NCBI RefSeq assembly: GCF_905475345.1 | Contig: NC_066596.1 | Span: 1-64,000, forward strand | Direction of reading: 5' to 3' | Origin: Vespula vulgaris | Taxonomy: Eukaryota; Arthropoda; Insecta; Hymenoptera; Vespidae | Length of the DNA: 64,000 bases | Part shown: positions 11,249 through 22,679 of the stretch, one piece after another | Numbering within the stretch: the stretch's first letter is position 1 | Layout: each line of letters opens with the position of its first letter | Program-made: the position numbers and the translations under genes | The notes under the pieces: generated by a model | Databases searched by the model: none | What the model was told of the DNA's origin: nothing | The model's input: the letters and a program-made list of their open reading frames with translations, nothing else

Positions 11249-11332
11249 ATTTTTTTTTGTCCAGATCGGACCAATCATGTACGAGTGAAGTCTACAAACG
11301 ATCTATATATAGTTTGGAAATTCTTCAGTCAA

Positions 11333-11430
11333 CGCCATCTATGAGTCAATGGAAAATCTTTCCAATCAACTACTTGTACGCTAATGGCGTAATGTATAAT
11401 TGGAATTGAATTATTTCTGGATTTACAAAG
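11333..11430 (+). repeat. ~95-bp degenerate direct repeat, copy 1
   Basis: Begins CGCCATCTATGAGTC and continues through CTTTCCAATCAACTACTT to ATTATTTCTGGATTTACAAA. It aligns along its whole length with 12048-12148 (about 715 bp away), with many substitutions. The two copies bracket 11431-12047, which could mean a segmental duplication or the ends of an old element. No target-site duplication was identified. Confidence 0.6.
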
Positions 11431-11720
11431 AAAAACAGCAAGACTTGCCGCAGCCAAAAGTATATCAACCGCTTTTATAGCTTCGCAAAAGAAAGAATCA
11501 TCATCCTGGACAATCAAGAACCAATGGATCAGATTTTCTTTCACCAAAACATTTTTGTATGCATTGAAAAAGGTCAGTTTTTATTTCACGTTGCATGACA
11601 CACATAGCTATAACTTTTATTAATTTCTTTTTATTGTAGAAGTCAAAGTTACTTCTATGAAAGAATTACGAAACTTCTTAATTTCTGTTATCGTATTTTG
11701 TTGGAGATAGTTCTTGATCG
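11393..11720 (+). pseudogene. Possible degenerate two-exon gene fragment
   Basis: From 11393 to 11572 one plus frame is open and reads IELFLDLQRKTARLAAAK early on, with a later tryptophan-containing basic stretch. It is followed by a donor-like AAG|GTCAGT at 11572/11573 and an acceptor-like TTCTTTTTATTGTAG ending at 11639, giving a 67-bp GT-AG intron of a size usual in insects. That frame stops six codons into the second exon. A different frame stays open across the splice until about 11715. The alanine-rich helix followed by a basic W-containing segment loosely recalls the N-terminus of HARBI1-like transposase-derived proteins, but this is a guess from memory. It may equally be chance. Confidence 0.2.
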
Positions 11721-12047
11721 ATAAAAAAAGAGGCTATACGCGAAGCGTGTGACGTACAGTATGAAGAAAAGAATTGTGAAGCTGTGACAGATGAATGTCC
11801 AAAAAATAATCTTTTATAGGACCAAATCTTTCTGTAATAATTGGAGCATTTAAACCCGCAAAAATTGTCGGTATGTTTCCATCGTATATATTTCCATTTT
11901 AAACTATGCATTAACTTTCAAAAACCAGAAATAGCTACGTTACTTATTAGGTATTCCCAGAGGTTTGAAAAAACTTGTTTCCTCAAAAATGAAGAGTCTA
12001 CGGTACACAGAACTTATATATTATATTATATAGAAATCCTTGGAATG

Positions 12048-12148
12048 CGCCACTTCTGAGTCTATTAAAAGTCTTTACAATCAATTACTTACCATACATG
12101 GCAGTAGTGTAATATAAATTTGAATGGAATTATTTCAGGACTTAGAAA
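12048..12148 (+). repeat. ~95-bp degenerate direct repeat, copy 2, at array boundary
   Basis: Second copy of the repeat at 11333. It ends with ATGGAATTATTTCAGGACTT, a short frame reading MELFQDLER; copy 1 reads IELFLDLQR at the same place. Macrosatellite homology starts directly after, at AAGGTATCATAATC, so the copy is cut by the array boundary. Confidence 0.55.
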
Positions 12149-13365
12149 GGTATCATAATCGGATATATGTGTAATCGTCTTTAATATGAATGGGTTTTTG
12201 ATATAATTGTACTTTGGACGGCTCATGCTTCCTTATCGAGTGCCTCTTTGTCAAGAGCTAACAAAGTTTCATTTCAATTTAATCTCGATATCGTTCTTTG
12301 TTTTATTTCAATAATCGATTCGTTTACCCTTTCTCTCTCCCTCTCTCTCTATATATATATATATAGTATATAATACATAACAGAAATGAGTAACTAAGGG
12401 TTTACAAAAAAACATTATCATATACATATTCATATACGCCTCAATGCAATTACGACTTACATCTTGCATCGAAAAATGACAATAGTCCACTATAATTAGT
12501 GAATTTCTTAATCAGTGGTATTACATCTTACGTTGATACATTTGTGAAGAGCTTTGTTATCTACGGCCAGTTGAAAGGCACTTTAACTATTAACCGAGGT
12601 ATTGAAATCTTTTATCAAAAGTCTTAACGTTAACGACAAACGAATAAAAGATTGTATTAGAGTTTAATTCGATATCTTCCATTGTATCTTCCAATATAAT
12701 AATGTAAAATTTATTAACAAGAAGTAGAATCATATATCTAATTAAAAATAAACAACTAATAGATTTCGTTCCATTACACAAATGTATATACATACATTTA
12801 TGCGTACACATTAAAAGTATTGCTAATAAAAAATCAATGGAATTATAGAAAACATTTCATTGTAAATTGATGCCGACAATAACAAATACCCTTCAATAAT
12901 GTGTAATTTTTTCTTTTTCTATTAAGTATTAATTTCTTTGTTAATCAATTTAAACATTTTTAGTTCATAATGAATTCTATCAATAACAATATCAGATATT
13001 TAATTTTGGCTCATTGCAGAAGAAAGGTTGCTCATTACTGTCTACACAATATAATAAACCTCAAGCAATACCCAAGGAAAGACTACTATATACTTTGTGT
13101 ATGTGTGCGTGGGTGTGTATATTATGTATCTAGTTATGTACATATGTATCTATTTACAAACGTATGTTTATATGGGATCTTCCAACATTCCACCTTGGTG
13201 GTTGCCGAAAGACTGATCTCATACGATATTCGAGAGAAAGTAAATAACATAAGGTGTATTTAGATATTTCACCTTATATAGAAACATATAAACATTGTAA
13301 TAATTTTTGCTTTGTATATGTCAGCTAGTAAATGCTATAAACATTCTCTTTTTCTTTCAGTGTAA

Positions 13366-13413
<48 letters not shown>

Positions 13414-13526
13414 TTTTTATAATTTAATTAGTTAATTAATCAAAATCAAAAAATAAAAGAAAGCAACAGGAATAGAAAAATACGAGACCTCATCGAAAAC
13501 TCCGTTTGTTAGAAAACAATGTACTT

Positions 13527-13561
<35 letters not shown>

Positions 13562-13686
13562 TCGCTCTGTTTTGCTATTTTTTTCTTAATTTTTCTGTAT
13601 GCACGTGTACGCGTATGTACGTAATACGTATATGCCTTTTAACAAATGTAATATCGTTTGGTATCGATATATTTTATATATAGAAA
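12147..13686. repeat. Macrosatellite unit 0 (truncated, outermost)
   Basis: Starts at AAGGTATCATAATC and lacks everything upstream of it. The first ~350 bp are the most diverged in the array (CGGCTCATGC, GAGTGCCTCT, TTTCAATAATCGATTC, short TC and TA tracts). From about 12490 onward it is almost identical to unit 1, so old edge sequence has been joined to a recently homogenised part. Confidence 0.9.
13596..13623. other. 28-bp alternating purine-pyrimidine tract (potential Z-DNA)
   Basis: Every base alternates pyrimidine and purine from TGTATGCACGTG to GTACGTA. It contains the palindromes CACGTG, TACGCGTA and TACGTA. A second 12-bp alternating run follows after one break. The tract recurs in every unit about 64 bp before the 14-bp palindrome. 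The variants I saw (C to T at 15667, G to A at 30601 and 39799) are transitions that keep the alternation. Confidence 0.7.
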
Positions 13687-13771
13687 GATCGTCGACGATC
13701 GAACGTGATGCGTGTACCTGATCGTGACACCCTTATTTCAATATTGTAAATTTAATTTGTCAACGAGGTAT
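13641..13771 (+). promoter_or_regulatory. Invariant 131-bp core block of macrosatellite (representative)
   Basis: Runs from AACAAATGTAATATCG to GTCAACGAGGTAT and contains TATCGATA, a TATA-like TATTTTATATATAG and the palindrome GATCGTCGACGATC, then GTGATGCGTGTACCTGATCG. By eye it is the same in all 27 complete copies, apart from one A-to-T at about 56800. Flanking sequence differs at many sites among the same copies. The plus orientation given here assumes the TATA-like element is a promoter, which is inference. It could instead be a protein-binding, replication or recombination element. Confidence 0.45.
13687..13700. repeat. 14-bp perfect palindrome GATCGTCGACGATC
   Basis: Reference point used for phasing the array. 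Further starts: 15756, 17821, 19882, 21959, 23996, 26040, 27576, 29141, 30692, 32680, 34760, 36810, 38348, 39889, 41909, 43987, 46032, 48077, 50119, 51667, 53220, 55238, 56801, 58888, 60433 and 61982. It is a dimer-binding-site type dyad; no cognate protein is known to me. Confidence 0.85.
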
Positions 13772-14362
13772 AAATTCTATATTCATTTAAATACACATAC
13801 CTTGATATGTGTATGAATAATGCATATTAATCATAATACGCATTAAATGACACGTTTAAATGAAATCCCACATTAAAATTTACATTGTACTAGATACATA
13901 TACTACATAAGAACAAGAAAGCAAAATTGAATATACCAAGATACTTTATTCTTCTTCTTCTTCTTCTTCTGCATATTATTGTTGTTGTTATTATTGTTAT
14001 TATTATCCTTATTGTATTTAGAAATCTATCATAATTGAAGATATTGGGAAATAAAGATGAGATTTCTTTCTTATTCTTCTTATCTGTTTTTTTTTTCTTT
14101 TTCTTTTCTTTTATATGAATAATAAGAAATATAAGGTATCATAATCAGATACATATGTAATCTTCTTTAATTTGAATGGGTTTTTGATATAATTGTACTT
14201 TGGACGCCTAATGCTTCCTTATCGAATGCCTTTTTGTCAAGAGCTAACAAAGTTTCTTTTCAATTTAATCTCGATATCGTTCTTTGTTTTATTCAAATTC
14301 TCGATTCGTTTACCCTTTCTTTCTCTCTCTCTCTCTCTCTCTCTGTATATATATATACATAT

Positions 14363-14426
<64 letters not shown>

Positions 14427-15428
14427 GTATATATCTCAATCTGTATCAGAAATAAACTCAGGGTTTATAAAAAAACATTATCATATACGTATTCATCTGC
14501 GTATCAATGCAAATACGACTTACATCTTGCATCGAAAAATGACAATAGTCGACTATAATTAGTGAATTTCTTAATCAGTGGTATTACATCTTACGTTGAT
14601 ACATTTGTGAAGAGCTTTGTTATCTACGGCCAGTTGAAAGGCATTTTAACTATTAACCGAAGTATTGAAATCTTTTATCAAAAGTCTTAACGTTAACGAC
14701 AAACGAATAAAAGATTGTATTAGAGTTTAATTCGATATCTTCCATTGTATCTTCCAATATAATAATGTAAAGTTTATTAACGAGAAGTAGAATCATATAT
14801 CTAATTAAAAATAAACAACTAATAGATTTCGTTCCATTACACAAATGTATATACATACATTTATGCGTACACATTAAAAGTATTGCTAATAAAAAATCAA
14901 TGGAATTATAGAAAACATTTCATTGTAAATTGATGCCGACAATAACAAATACCCTTCAATAATGTGTAATTTTTTCTTTTTCTATTAAGTATTAATTTCT
15001 TTGTTAATCAATTTAAACATTTTTAGTTCATAATGAATTCTATCAATAACAATATCAGATATTTAATTTTGGCTCATTGCAGAAGAAAGGTTGCTCATTA
15101 CTGTCTACACAATATAATAAACCTCAAGCAATACCCAAGGAAAGACTACTATATACTTTGTGTATGTGTGCGTGGGTGTGTATATTATGTATCTAGTTAT
15201 GTACATATGTATCTATTTACAAACGTATGTTTATATGGGATCTTCCAACATTCCACCTTGGTGGTTGCCGAAAGACTGATCTCATACGATATTCGACAGA
15301 AAGTACATAACATAAGGTGTATTTAGATATTTCACCTTATATAGAAACATATAAACATTGTAATAATTTTTGCTTTGTATATGTCAGCTAGTAAATGGTA
15401 TAAACATTCTCTTTTTCTTTCAGTGTAA

Positions 15429-15482
<54 letters not shown>

Positions 15483-15595
15483 TTTTTATAATTTAATTAG
15501 TTAATTAATCAAAATCAAAAAATAAAAGAAAGCAACAGGAATAGAAAAATACGAGACCTCATCGAAAACTCCGTTTGTTAGAAAACAATGTACTT

Positions 15596-15630
<35 letters not shown>

Positions 15631-15755
15631 TCGCTCTGTTTTGCTATTTTTTTCTTAATTTTTCTGTATGTACGTGTACGCGTATGTACGTAATACGTAT
15701 ATGCCTTTTAACAAATGTAATATCGTTTGGTATCGATATATTTTATATATAGAAA
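13687..15755. repeat. Macrosatellite unit 1, long, 2069 bp
   Basis: Long form with the AATTCT insertion (CATAATGAATTCTATC at 15030) and without the CATATGTACATATACAC expansion. Simple repeats visible here: (CTT)n 13949-13970, pyrimidine tract about 14084-14111, (TC)n about 14317-14344, (TA)n about 14366-14424, second (TA)n about 15432-15477. Confidence 0.9.
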
Positions 15756-16429
15756 GATCGTCGACGATCGAACGTGATGCGTGTACCTGATCGTGACACC
15801 CTTATTTCAATATTGTAAATTTAATTTGTCAACGAGGTATAAATTCTATATTCATTTAAATACACATACCTTGATATGTGTGTGAATAATGCATATTAAT
15901 CATAATACGCATTAAATGACACGTTTAAATGAAATCCCACATTAAAATTTACATTGTACTAGATACATATACTACATAAGAACAAGAAAGCAAAATTGAA
16001 TATACCAAGATACTTTATTCTTCTTCTTCTTCTTCTTCTGCATATTATTGTTGTTGTTATTATTGTTATTATTATCCTTATTGTATTTAGAAATCTATCA
16101 TAATTGAAGATATTGGGAAATAAAGATGAGATTTCTTTCTTATTCTTCTTATCTGTTTTTTTTTTCTTTTTCTTTTCTTTTATATGAATAATAAGAAATA
16201 TAAGGTATCATAATCAGATACATATGTAATCTTCTTTAATTTGAATGGGTTTTTGATATAATTGTACTTTGGACGCCTAATGCTTCCTTATCGAATGCCT
16301 TTTTGTCAAGAGCTAACAAAGTTTCTTTTCAATTTAATCTCGATATCGTTCTTTGTTTTATTCAAATTCTCGATTCGTTTACCCTTTCTTTCTCTCTCTC
16401 TCTCTCTCTCTGTATATATATATACATAT

Positions 16430-16463
<34 letters not shown>

Positions 16464-17479
16464 CTGTATATATCTCAATCTGTATCAGAAATAAACTCAG
16501 GGTTTATAAAAAAACATTATCATATACGTATTCATCTGCGTATCAATGCAAATACGACTTACATCTTGCATCGAGAAATGACAATAGTCGACTATAATTA
16601 GTGAATTTCTTAATCAGTGGTATTACATCTTACGTTGATACATTTGTGAAGAGCTTTGTTATCTACGGCCAGTTGAAAGGCATTTTAACTATTAACCGAA
16701 GTATTGAAATCTTTTATCAAAAGTCTTAACGTTAACGACAAACGAATAAAAGATTGTATTAGAGTTTAATTCGATATCTTCCATTGTATCTTCCAATATA
16801 ATAATGTAAAGTTTATTAACGAGAAGTAGAATCATATATCTAATTAAAAATAAACAACTAATAGATTTCGTTCCATTACAAAGATATATATACATACATT
16901 TATCCGTACACATTAAAAGTATTGCTAATAAAAAATCAATAGGATTATAGAAAACATTTCATTGTAAATTGATGCCGAAAATAACAAATACCCTTCAATA
17001 ATGTGTAATTTTTTCTTTTTCTATCAAGTATTAATTTCTTTTTAATCAATTTAAACATTTTTAGTTCATAATGTATCAATAACAATATCAGATATTTAAT
17101 TTTGGCTCATTGCAGAACAAAGGTTGCTCGTTACTGTCCATACAATATAAGAAAATCTCAAGCAATACCCAAGAGAAAGACTACTGTATACTTTGTGTAT
17201 GTGTGTGTGGGTGTGTATATTATGTATCTAGTTACGTACATATGTACATATACACATATGTATCTATTTACAAATGTATGTTTGTATGGGATCTTCCAAC
17301 ATTCCACCTCGGTGGTTGCCGAAAGACTGATCTCATACGATATTCGACAGAAAGTAAATAACATAAGTTGTATTTAGATATTTCAGCTTATATAGAAACA
17401 TATAAACATTGTAATAAGATTTGCTTTGTATACGTCAGCTAGTAAATGGTATAAACATTCTCTTTTTCTTTCAGTGTAA

Positions 17480-17535
<56 letters not shown>

Positions 17536-17820
17536 TTTTTATAATTTAATTAGTTAATTAATCAAAATCAAAAAATAAAAGAAAGCAACAGGAATACAAA
17601 AATACGAGACCTCATCGAAAACTCCGTTTGTTAGGACAGACGTCCTTCCTCGTAAACAATGAACATTCATCTCTCTCTCTCTCTCTCTCTCTTCCTCGCT
17701 CTATTTTGCTATTTTTTTCTTAATTTTTCTGTATGCACGTGTACGCGTATGTACGTAATACGTATATGCCTTTCAACAAATGTAATATCGTTTGGTATCG
17801 ATATATTTTATATATAGAAA
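15756..17820. repeat. Macrosatellite unit 2, long, 2065 bp
   Basis: The left half is like unit 1. The right half changes to the second long haplotype: CATAATGTATCAATAAC without AATTCT, GTCCATACAATATAAG, and the extra CATATGTACATATACAC near 17240. The module just upstream of this unit's palindrome has TATGTACGTG in place of TATGCACGTG at 15666, which removes the CACGTG E-box but keeps purine-pyrimidine alternation. Confidence 0.9.
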
Positions 17821-18494
17821 GATCGTCGACGATCGAACGTGATGCGTGTACCTGATCGTGACACCCTTATTTCAATATTGTAAATTTAATTTGTCAACGA
17901 GGTATAAATTCTATATTCATTTAAATACACATACATTGATATGTGTATGAATAATGCATATTAATCATAATACGCATTAAATGACACGTTTAAATAAAAT
18001 CCCACATTAAAATTTACATTGTACTAGATACATATACTACATAAGAACAAGAAAGCAAAATTGAATATACCAAGATACTTTATTCTTCTTCTTCTTCTTC
18101 TTCTGCATATTATTGTTGTTGTTATTATTGTTATTATTATCCTTATTGTATTTAGAAATCTATCATAATTGAAGATATTGGGAAATAAAGATGAGATTTC
18201 TTTCTTATTCTTCTTATCTGTTTTTTTTTTCTTTTTCTTTTCTTTTATATGAATAATAAGAAATATAAGGTATCATAATCAGATACATATGTAATCTTCT
18301 TTAATTTGAATGGGTTTTTGATATAATTGTACTTTGGACGCCTAATGCTTCCTTATCGAATGCCTTTTTGTCAAGAGCTAACAAAGTTTCTTTTCAATTT
18401 AATCTCGATATCGTTCTTTGTTTTATTCAAATTCTCGATTCGTTTACCCTTTCTTTCTCTCTCTCTCTCTCTCTCTGTATATATATATACATAT

Positions 18495-18530
<36 letters not shown>

Positions 18531-19546
18531 CTGTATATATCTCAATCTGTATCAGAAATAAACTCAGGGTTTATAAAAAAACATTATCATATACGTATTC
18601 ATCTGCGTATCAATGCAAATACGACTTACATCTTGCATCGAGAAATGACAATAGTCGACTATAATTAGTGAATTTCTTAATCAGTGGTATTACATCTTAC
18701 GTTGATACATTTGTGAAGAGCTTTGTTATCTACGGCCAGTTGAAAGGCATTTTAACTATTAACCGAAGTATTGAAATCTTTTATCAAAAGTCTTAACGTT
18801 AACGACAAACGAATAAAAGATTGTATTAGAGTTTAATTCGATATCTTCCATTGTATCTTCCAATATAATAATGTAAAGTTTATTAACGAGAAGTAGAATC
18901 ATATATCTAATTAAAAATAAACAACTAATAGATTTCGTTCCATTACAAAGATATATATACATACATTTATCCGTACACATTAAAAGTATTGCTAATAAAA
19001 AATCAATAGGATTATAGAAAACATTTCATTGTAAATTGATGCCGAAAATAACAAATACCCTTCAATAATGTGTAATTTTTTCTTTTTCTATCAAGTATTA
19101 ATTTCTTTTTAATCAATTTAAACATTTTTAGTTCATAATGTATCAATAACAATATCAGATATTTAATTTTGGCTCATTGCAGAACAAAGGTTGCTCGTTA
19201 CTGTCCATACAATATAAGAAAATCTCAAGCAATACCCAAGAGAAAGACTACTGTATACTTTGTGTATGTGTGTGTGGGTGTGTATATTATGTATCTAGTT
19301 ACGTACATATGTACATATACACATATGTATCTATTTACAAATGTATGTTTGTATGGGATCTTCCAACATTCCACCTCGGTGGTTGCCGAAAGACTGATCT
19401 CATACGATATTCGACAGAAAGTAAATAACATAAGTTGTATTTAGATATTTCAGCTTATATAGAAACATATAAACATTGTAATAAGATTTGCTTTGTATAC
19501 GTCAGCTAGTAAATGGTATAAACATTCTCTTTTTCTTTCAGTGTAA

Positions 19547-19596
<50 letters not shown>

Positions 19597-19881
19597 TTTT
19601 TATAATTTAATTAGTTAATTAATCAAAATCAAAAAATAAAAGAAAGCAACAGGAATACAAAAATACGAGACCTCATCGAAAACTCCGTTTGTTAGGACAG
19701 ACGTCCTTCCTCGTAAACAATGAACATTCATCTCTCTCTCTCTCTCTCTCTCTTCCTCGCTCTATTTTGCTATTTTTTTCTTAATTTTTCTGTATGCACG
19801 TGTACGCGTATGTACGTAATACGTATATGCCTTTCAACAAATGTAATATCGTTTGGTATCGATATATTTTATATATAGAAA
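17821..19881. repeat. Macrosatellite unit 3, long, 2061 bp
   Basis: The part at 18759-19444 repeats the corresponding part of unit 2 (16692-17377) at an offset of 2067 bp with no amino-acid-level difference in any frame I compared, so the two are very recent neighbours. Carries GGACAGACGTCCTTCC before the TC tract and TTTAAATAAAATCCC after the core. Confidence 0.9.
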
Positions 19882-20555
19882 GATCGTCGACGATCGAACG
19901 TGATGCGTGTACCTGATCGTGACACCCTTATTTCAATATTGTAAATTTAATTTGTCAACGAGGTATAAATTCTATATTCATTTAAATACACATACATTGA
20001 TATGTGTATGAATAATGCATATTAATCATAATACGCATTAAATGACACGTTTAAATAAAATCCCACATTAAAATTTACATTGTACTAGATACATATACTA
20101 CATAAGAACAAGAAAGCAAAATTGAATATACCAAGATACTTTATTCTTCTTCTTCTTCTTCTTCTGCATATTATTGTTGTTGTTATTATTGTTATTATTA
20201 TCCTTATTGTATTTAGAAATCTATCATAATTGAAGATATTGGGAAATAAAGATGAGATTTCTTTCTTATTCTTCTTATCTGTTTTTTTTTTCTTTTTCTT
20301 TTCTTTTATATGAATAATAAGAAATATAAGGTATCATAATCAGATACATATGTAATCTTCTTTAATTTGAATGGGTTTTTGATATAATTGTACTTTGGAC
20401 GCCTAATGCTTCCTTATCGAATGCCTTTTTGTCAAGAGCTAACAAAGTTTCTTTTCAATTTAATCTCGATATCGTTCTTTGTTTTATTCAAATTCTCGAT
20501 TCGTTTACCCTTTCTTTCTCTCTCTCTCTCTCTCTCTGTATATATATATACATAT

Positions 20556-20617
<62 letters not shown>

Positions 20618-21631
20618 GTATATATCTCAATCTGTATCAGAAATAAACTCAGGGTTTATAAAAAAACATTATCATATACGTATTCATGTACGTATCAATG
20701 CAATTACAACTTACATTTTGCATCGAAGAATGACAATAGTCGACTATAATTAGTGAATTTCTTAATCAGTGGTATTACATCTTACGTTGATACATTAGTG
20801 AAGAGCTGTGTTATCTACGGCCAGTTGAAAGGCATTTTAACTATTAACCGAAGTACTGAAATCTTTTATCAAAAGTCTTAACGTTAACGACAAACGAATA
20901 AAACATTGTATTAGAGTTTAATTCGATATCTTCCATTGTATCTTCCAATATAATAATGTAAAGTTTATTAACCAGAAGTAGAATCATATATCTAATTAAA
21001 AATAAACAACTAATAGATTTCGTTCCATTACAAAAATATATATACATACACTTATGCGTACACATTAAAAGTATTGCTAATAGAAAATCAATGGAATTGT
21101 AGAAAACATTTCATTGTAAATTGATGCCGAAAATAACAAATACCCTTCAATAATGTGTAATTTTTTCTTTTTCTATCAAGTATTAATTTCTTTTTAATCA
21201 ATTTAAACATTTTTAGTTCATAATGTATCAATAACAATATCAGATATTTAATTTTGGCTCATTGCAGAACAATGGTTGCTCGTTACTGTCCATACAATAT
21301 AAGAAAATCTCAAGCAATACCCAAGAGAAAGACTACTGTATACTTTGTGTATGTGTGTGTGGGTGTGTATATTATGTATCTAGTTACGTACATATGTACA
21401 TATACACATATGTATCTATTTACAAATGTATGTTTGTATGGGATCTTCCAACATTCCACCTCGGTGGTTGCCGAAAGACTGATCTCATACGATATTCGAC
21501 AGAAAGTAAATAACATAAGTTGTATTTAGATATTTCAGCTTATATAGAAACATATAAACATTGTAATAAGATTTGCTTTGTATACGTCAGCTAGTAAATG
21601 GTATAAACATCCTCTTTTTCTTTCAGTGTAA

Positions 21632-21675
<44 letters not shown>

Positions 21676-21958
21676 TTTTTATAATTTAATTAGTTAATTA
21701 ATCAAAATCAAAAAATAAAAGAAAGCAACAGGAATACAAAAATACGAGACCTCATCGAAAACTCCGTTTGTTAGGACAGACGTCCTTCCTCGTAAACAAT
21801 GAACTTTCATCTCTCTCTCTCTCTCTCTCTTCCTCGCTCTATTTTGCTATTTTTTTCTTAATTTTTCTGTATGCACGTGTACGCGTATGTACGTAATACG
21901 TATATGCCTTTCAACAAATGTAATATCGTTTGGTATCGATATATTTTATATATAGAAA
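19882..21958. repeat. Macrosatellite unit 4, long, 2077 bp, rare haplotype
   Basis: From 20685 onward it carries a rare haplotype: TTCATGTACGTATCAATG, CAATTACAACTTACATTTTG, CGAAGAATGAC, GAATAAAACATTG and CAGAACAATGG. The same markers recur only at 57614-58887, with identical spacing. Confidence 0.9.
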
Positions 21959-22634
21959 GATCGTCGACGATCGAACGTGATGCGTGTACCTGATCGTGAC
22001 ACCCTTATTTCAATATTGTAAATTTAATTTGTCAACGAGGTATAAATTCTATATTCATTTAAATACACATACCTTGATATGTGTATGAATAATGCATATT
22101 AATCATAATACGCATTAAATGACACGTTTAAATGAAATCCCACATTAAAATTTACATTGTACTAGATACATATACTACATAAGAACAAGAAAGCAAAATT
22201 GAATATACCAAGATACTTTATTCTTCTTCTTCTTCTTCTTCTGCATATTATTGTTGTTTTTATTATTGTTATTATTATCCTTATTGTGTTTAGAAATCTA
22301 TCATAATTGAAGATATTGGGAAATAAAGATGAGATTTCTTTCTTATTCTTCTTATCTGTTTTTTTTTTCTTTTTCCTTTCTTTTATATGAATAATAAGAA
22401 ATATAAGGTATCATAATCAGATACATATGTAATCTTCTTTAATTTGAATGGGTTTTTGATATAATTGTACTTTGGACGCCTAATGCTTCCTTATCGAATG
22501 CCTTTTTGTCAAGAGCTAACAAAGTTTCTTTTCAATTTAATCTCGATATCGTTCTTTGTTTTATTCAAATTCTCGATTCGTTTACCCTTTCTTTCTCTCT
22601 CTCTCTCTCTCTCTCTGTATATATATATACATAT

Positions 22635-22679
<45 letters not shown>

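Larger units (their letters stand above)
11171..12146. other. Unique segment between satellite and macrosatellite
   Basis: About 1 kb that is not part of either array. It carries a CTCF-like site (11234), two copies of a ~95-bp degenerate direct repeat (11333 and 12048) and a possible broken spliced fragment (11393-11720). No intact gene is visible. The remaining open frames (11329-11547 minus, 11678-11911 minus, 11841-12059 plus) overlap each other and show no recognisable domain. Confidence 0.5.

Noticed and set aside
13681..13790. tRNA or other Pol III gene in the GC-richer core
   Set aside because: No A or B box match, no cloverleaf that I could fold, and no T-run terminator at a suitable distance.
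14193..14562. Open frames of 62-121 codons full of SLSLSL and YIYIYI, recurring in most units
   Set aside because: They are translations of the (TC)n and (TA)n tracts. Length changes with microsatellite length and the frame shifts between units.
14653..14874. 73-codon minus-strand frame conserved in 13 or more long units
   Set aside because: Between the common type and type L3 I count about eight replacement changes to one silent change, the opposite of what purifying selection would give. It persists because the units are recent copies.
15033..15326. Plus-strand frames of 91-97 codons beginning at the GAATTC site or at GGCTCATTGC
   Set aside because: Overlap with open frames on the other strand, change start and frame between units (the extra CATATGTACATATACAC shifts length) and show no recognisable domain.
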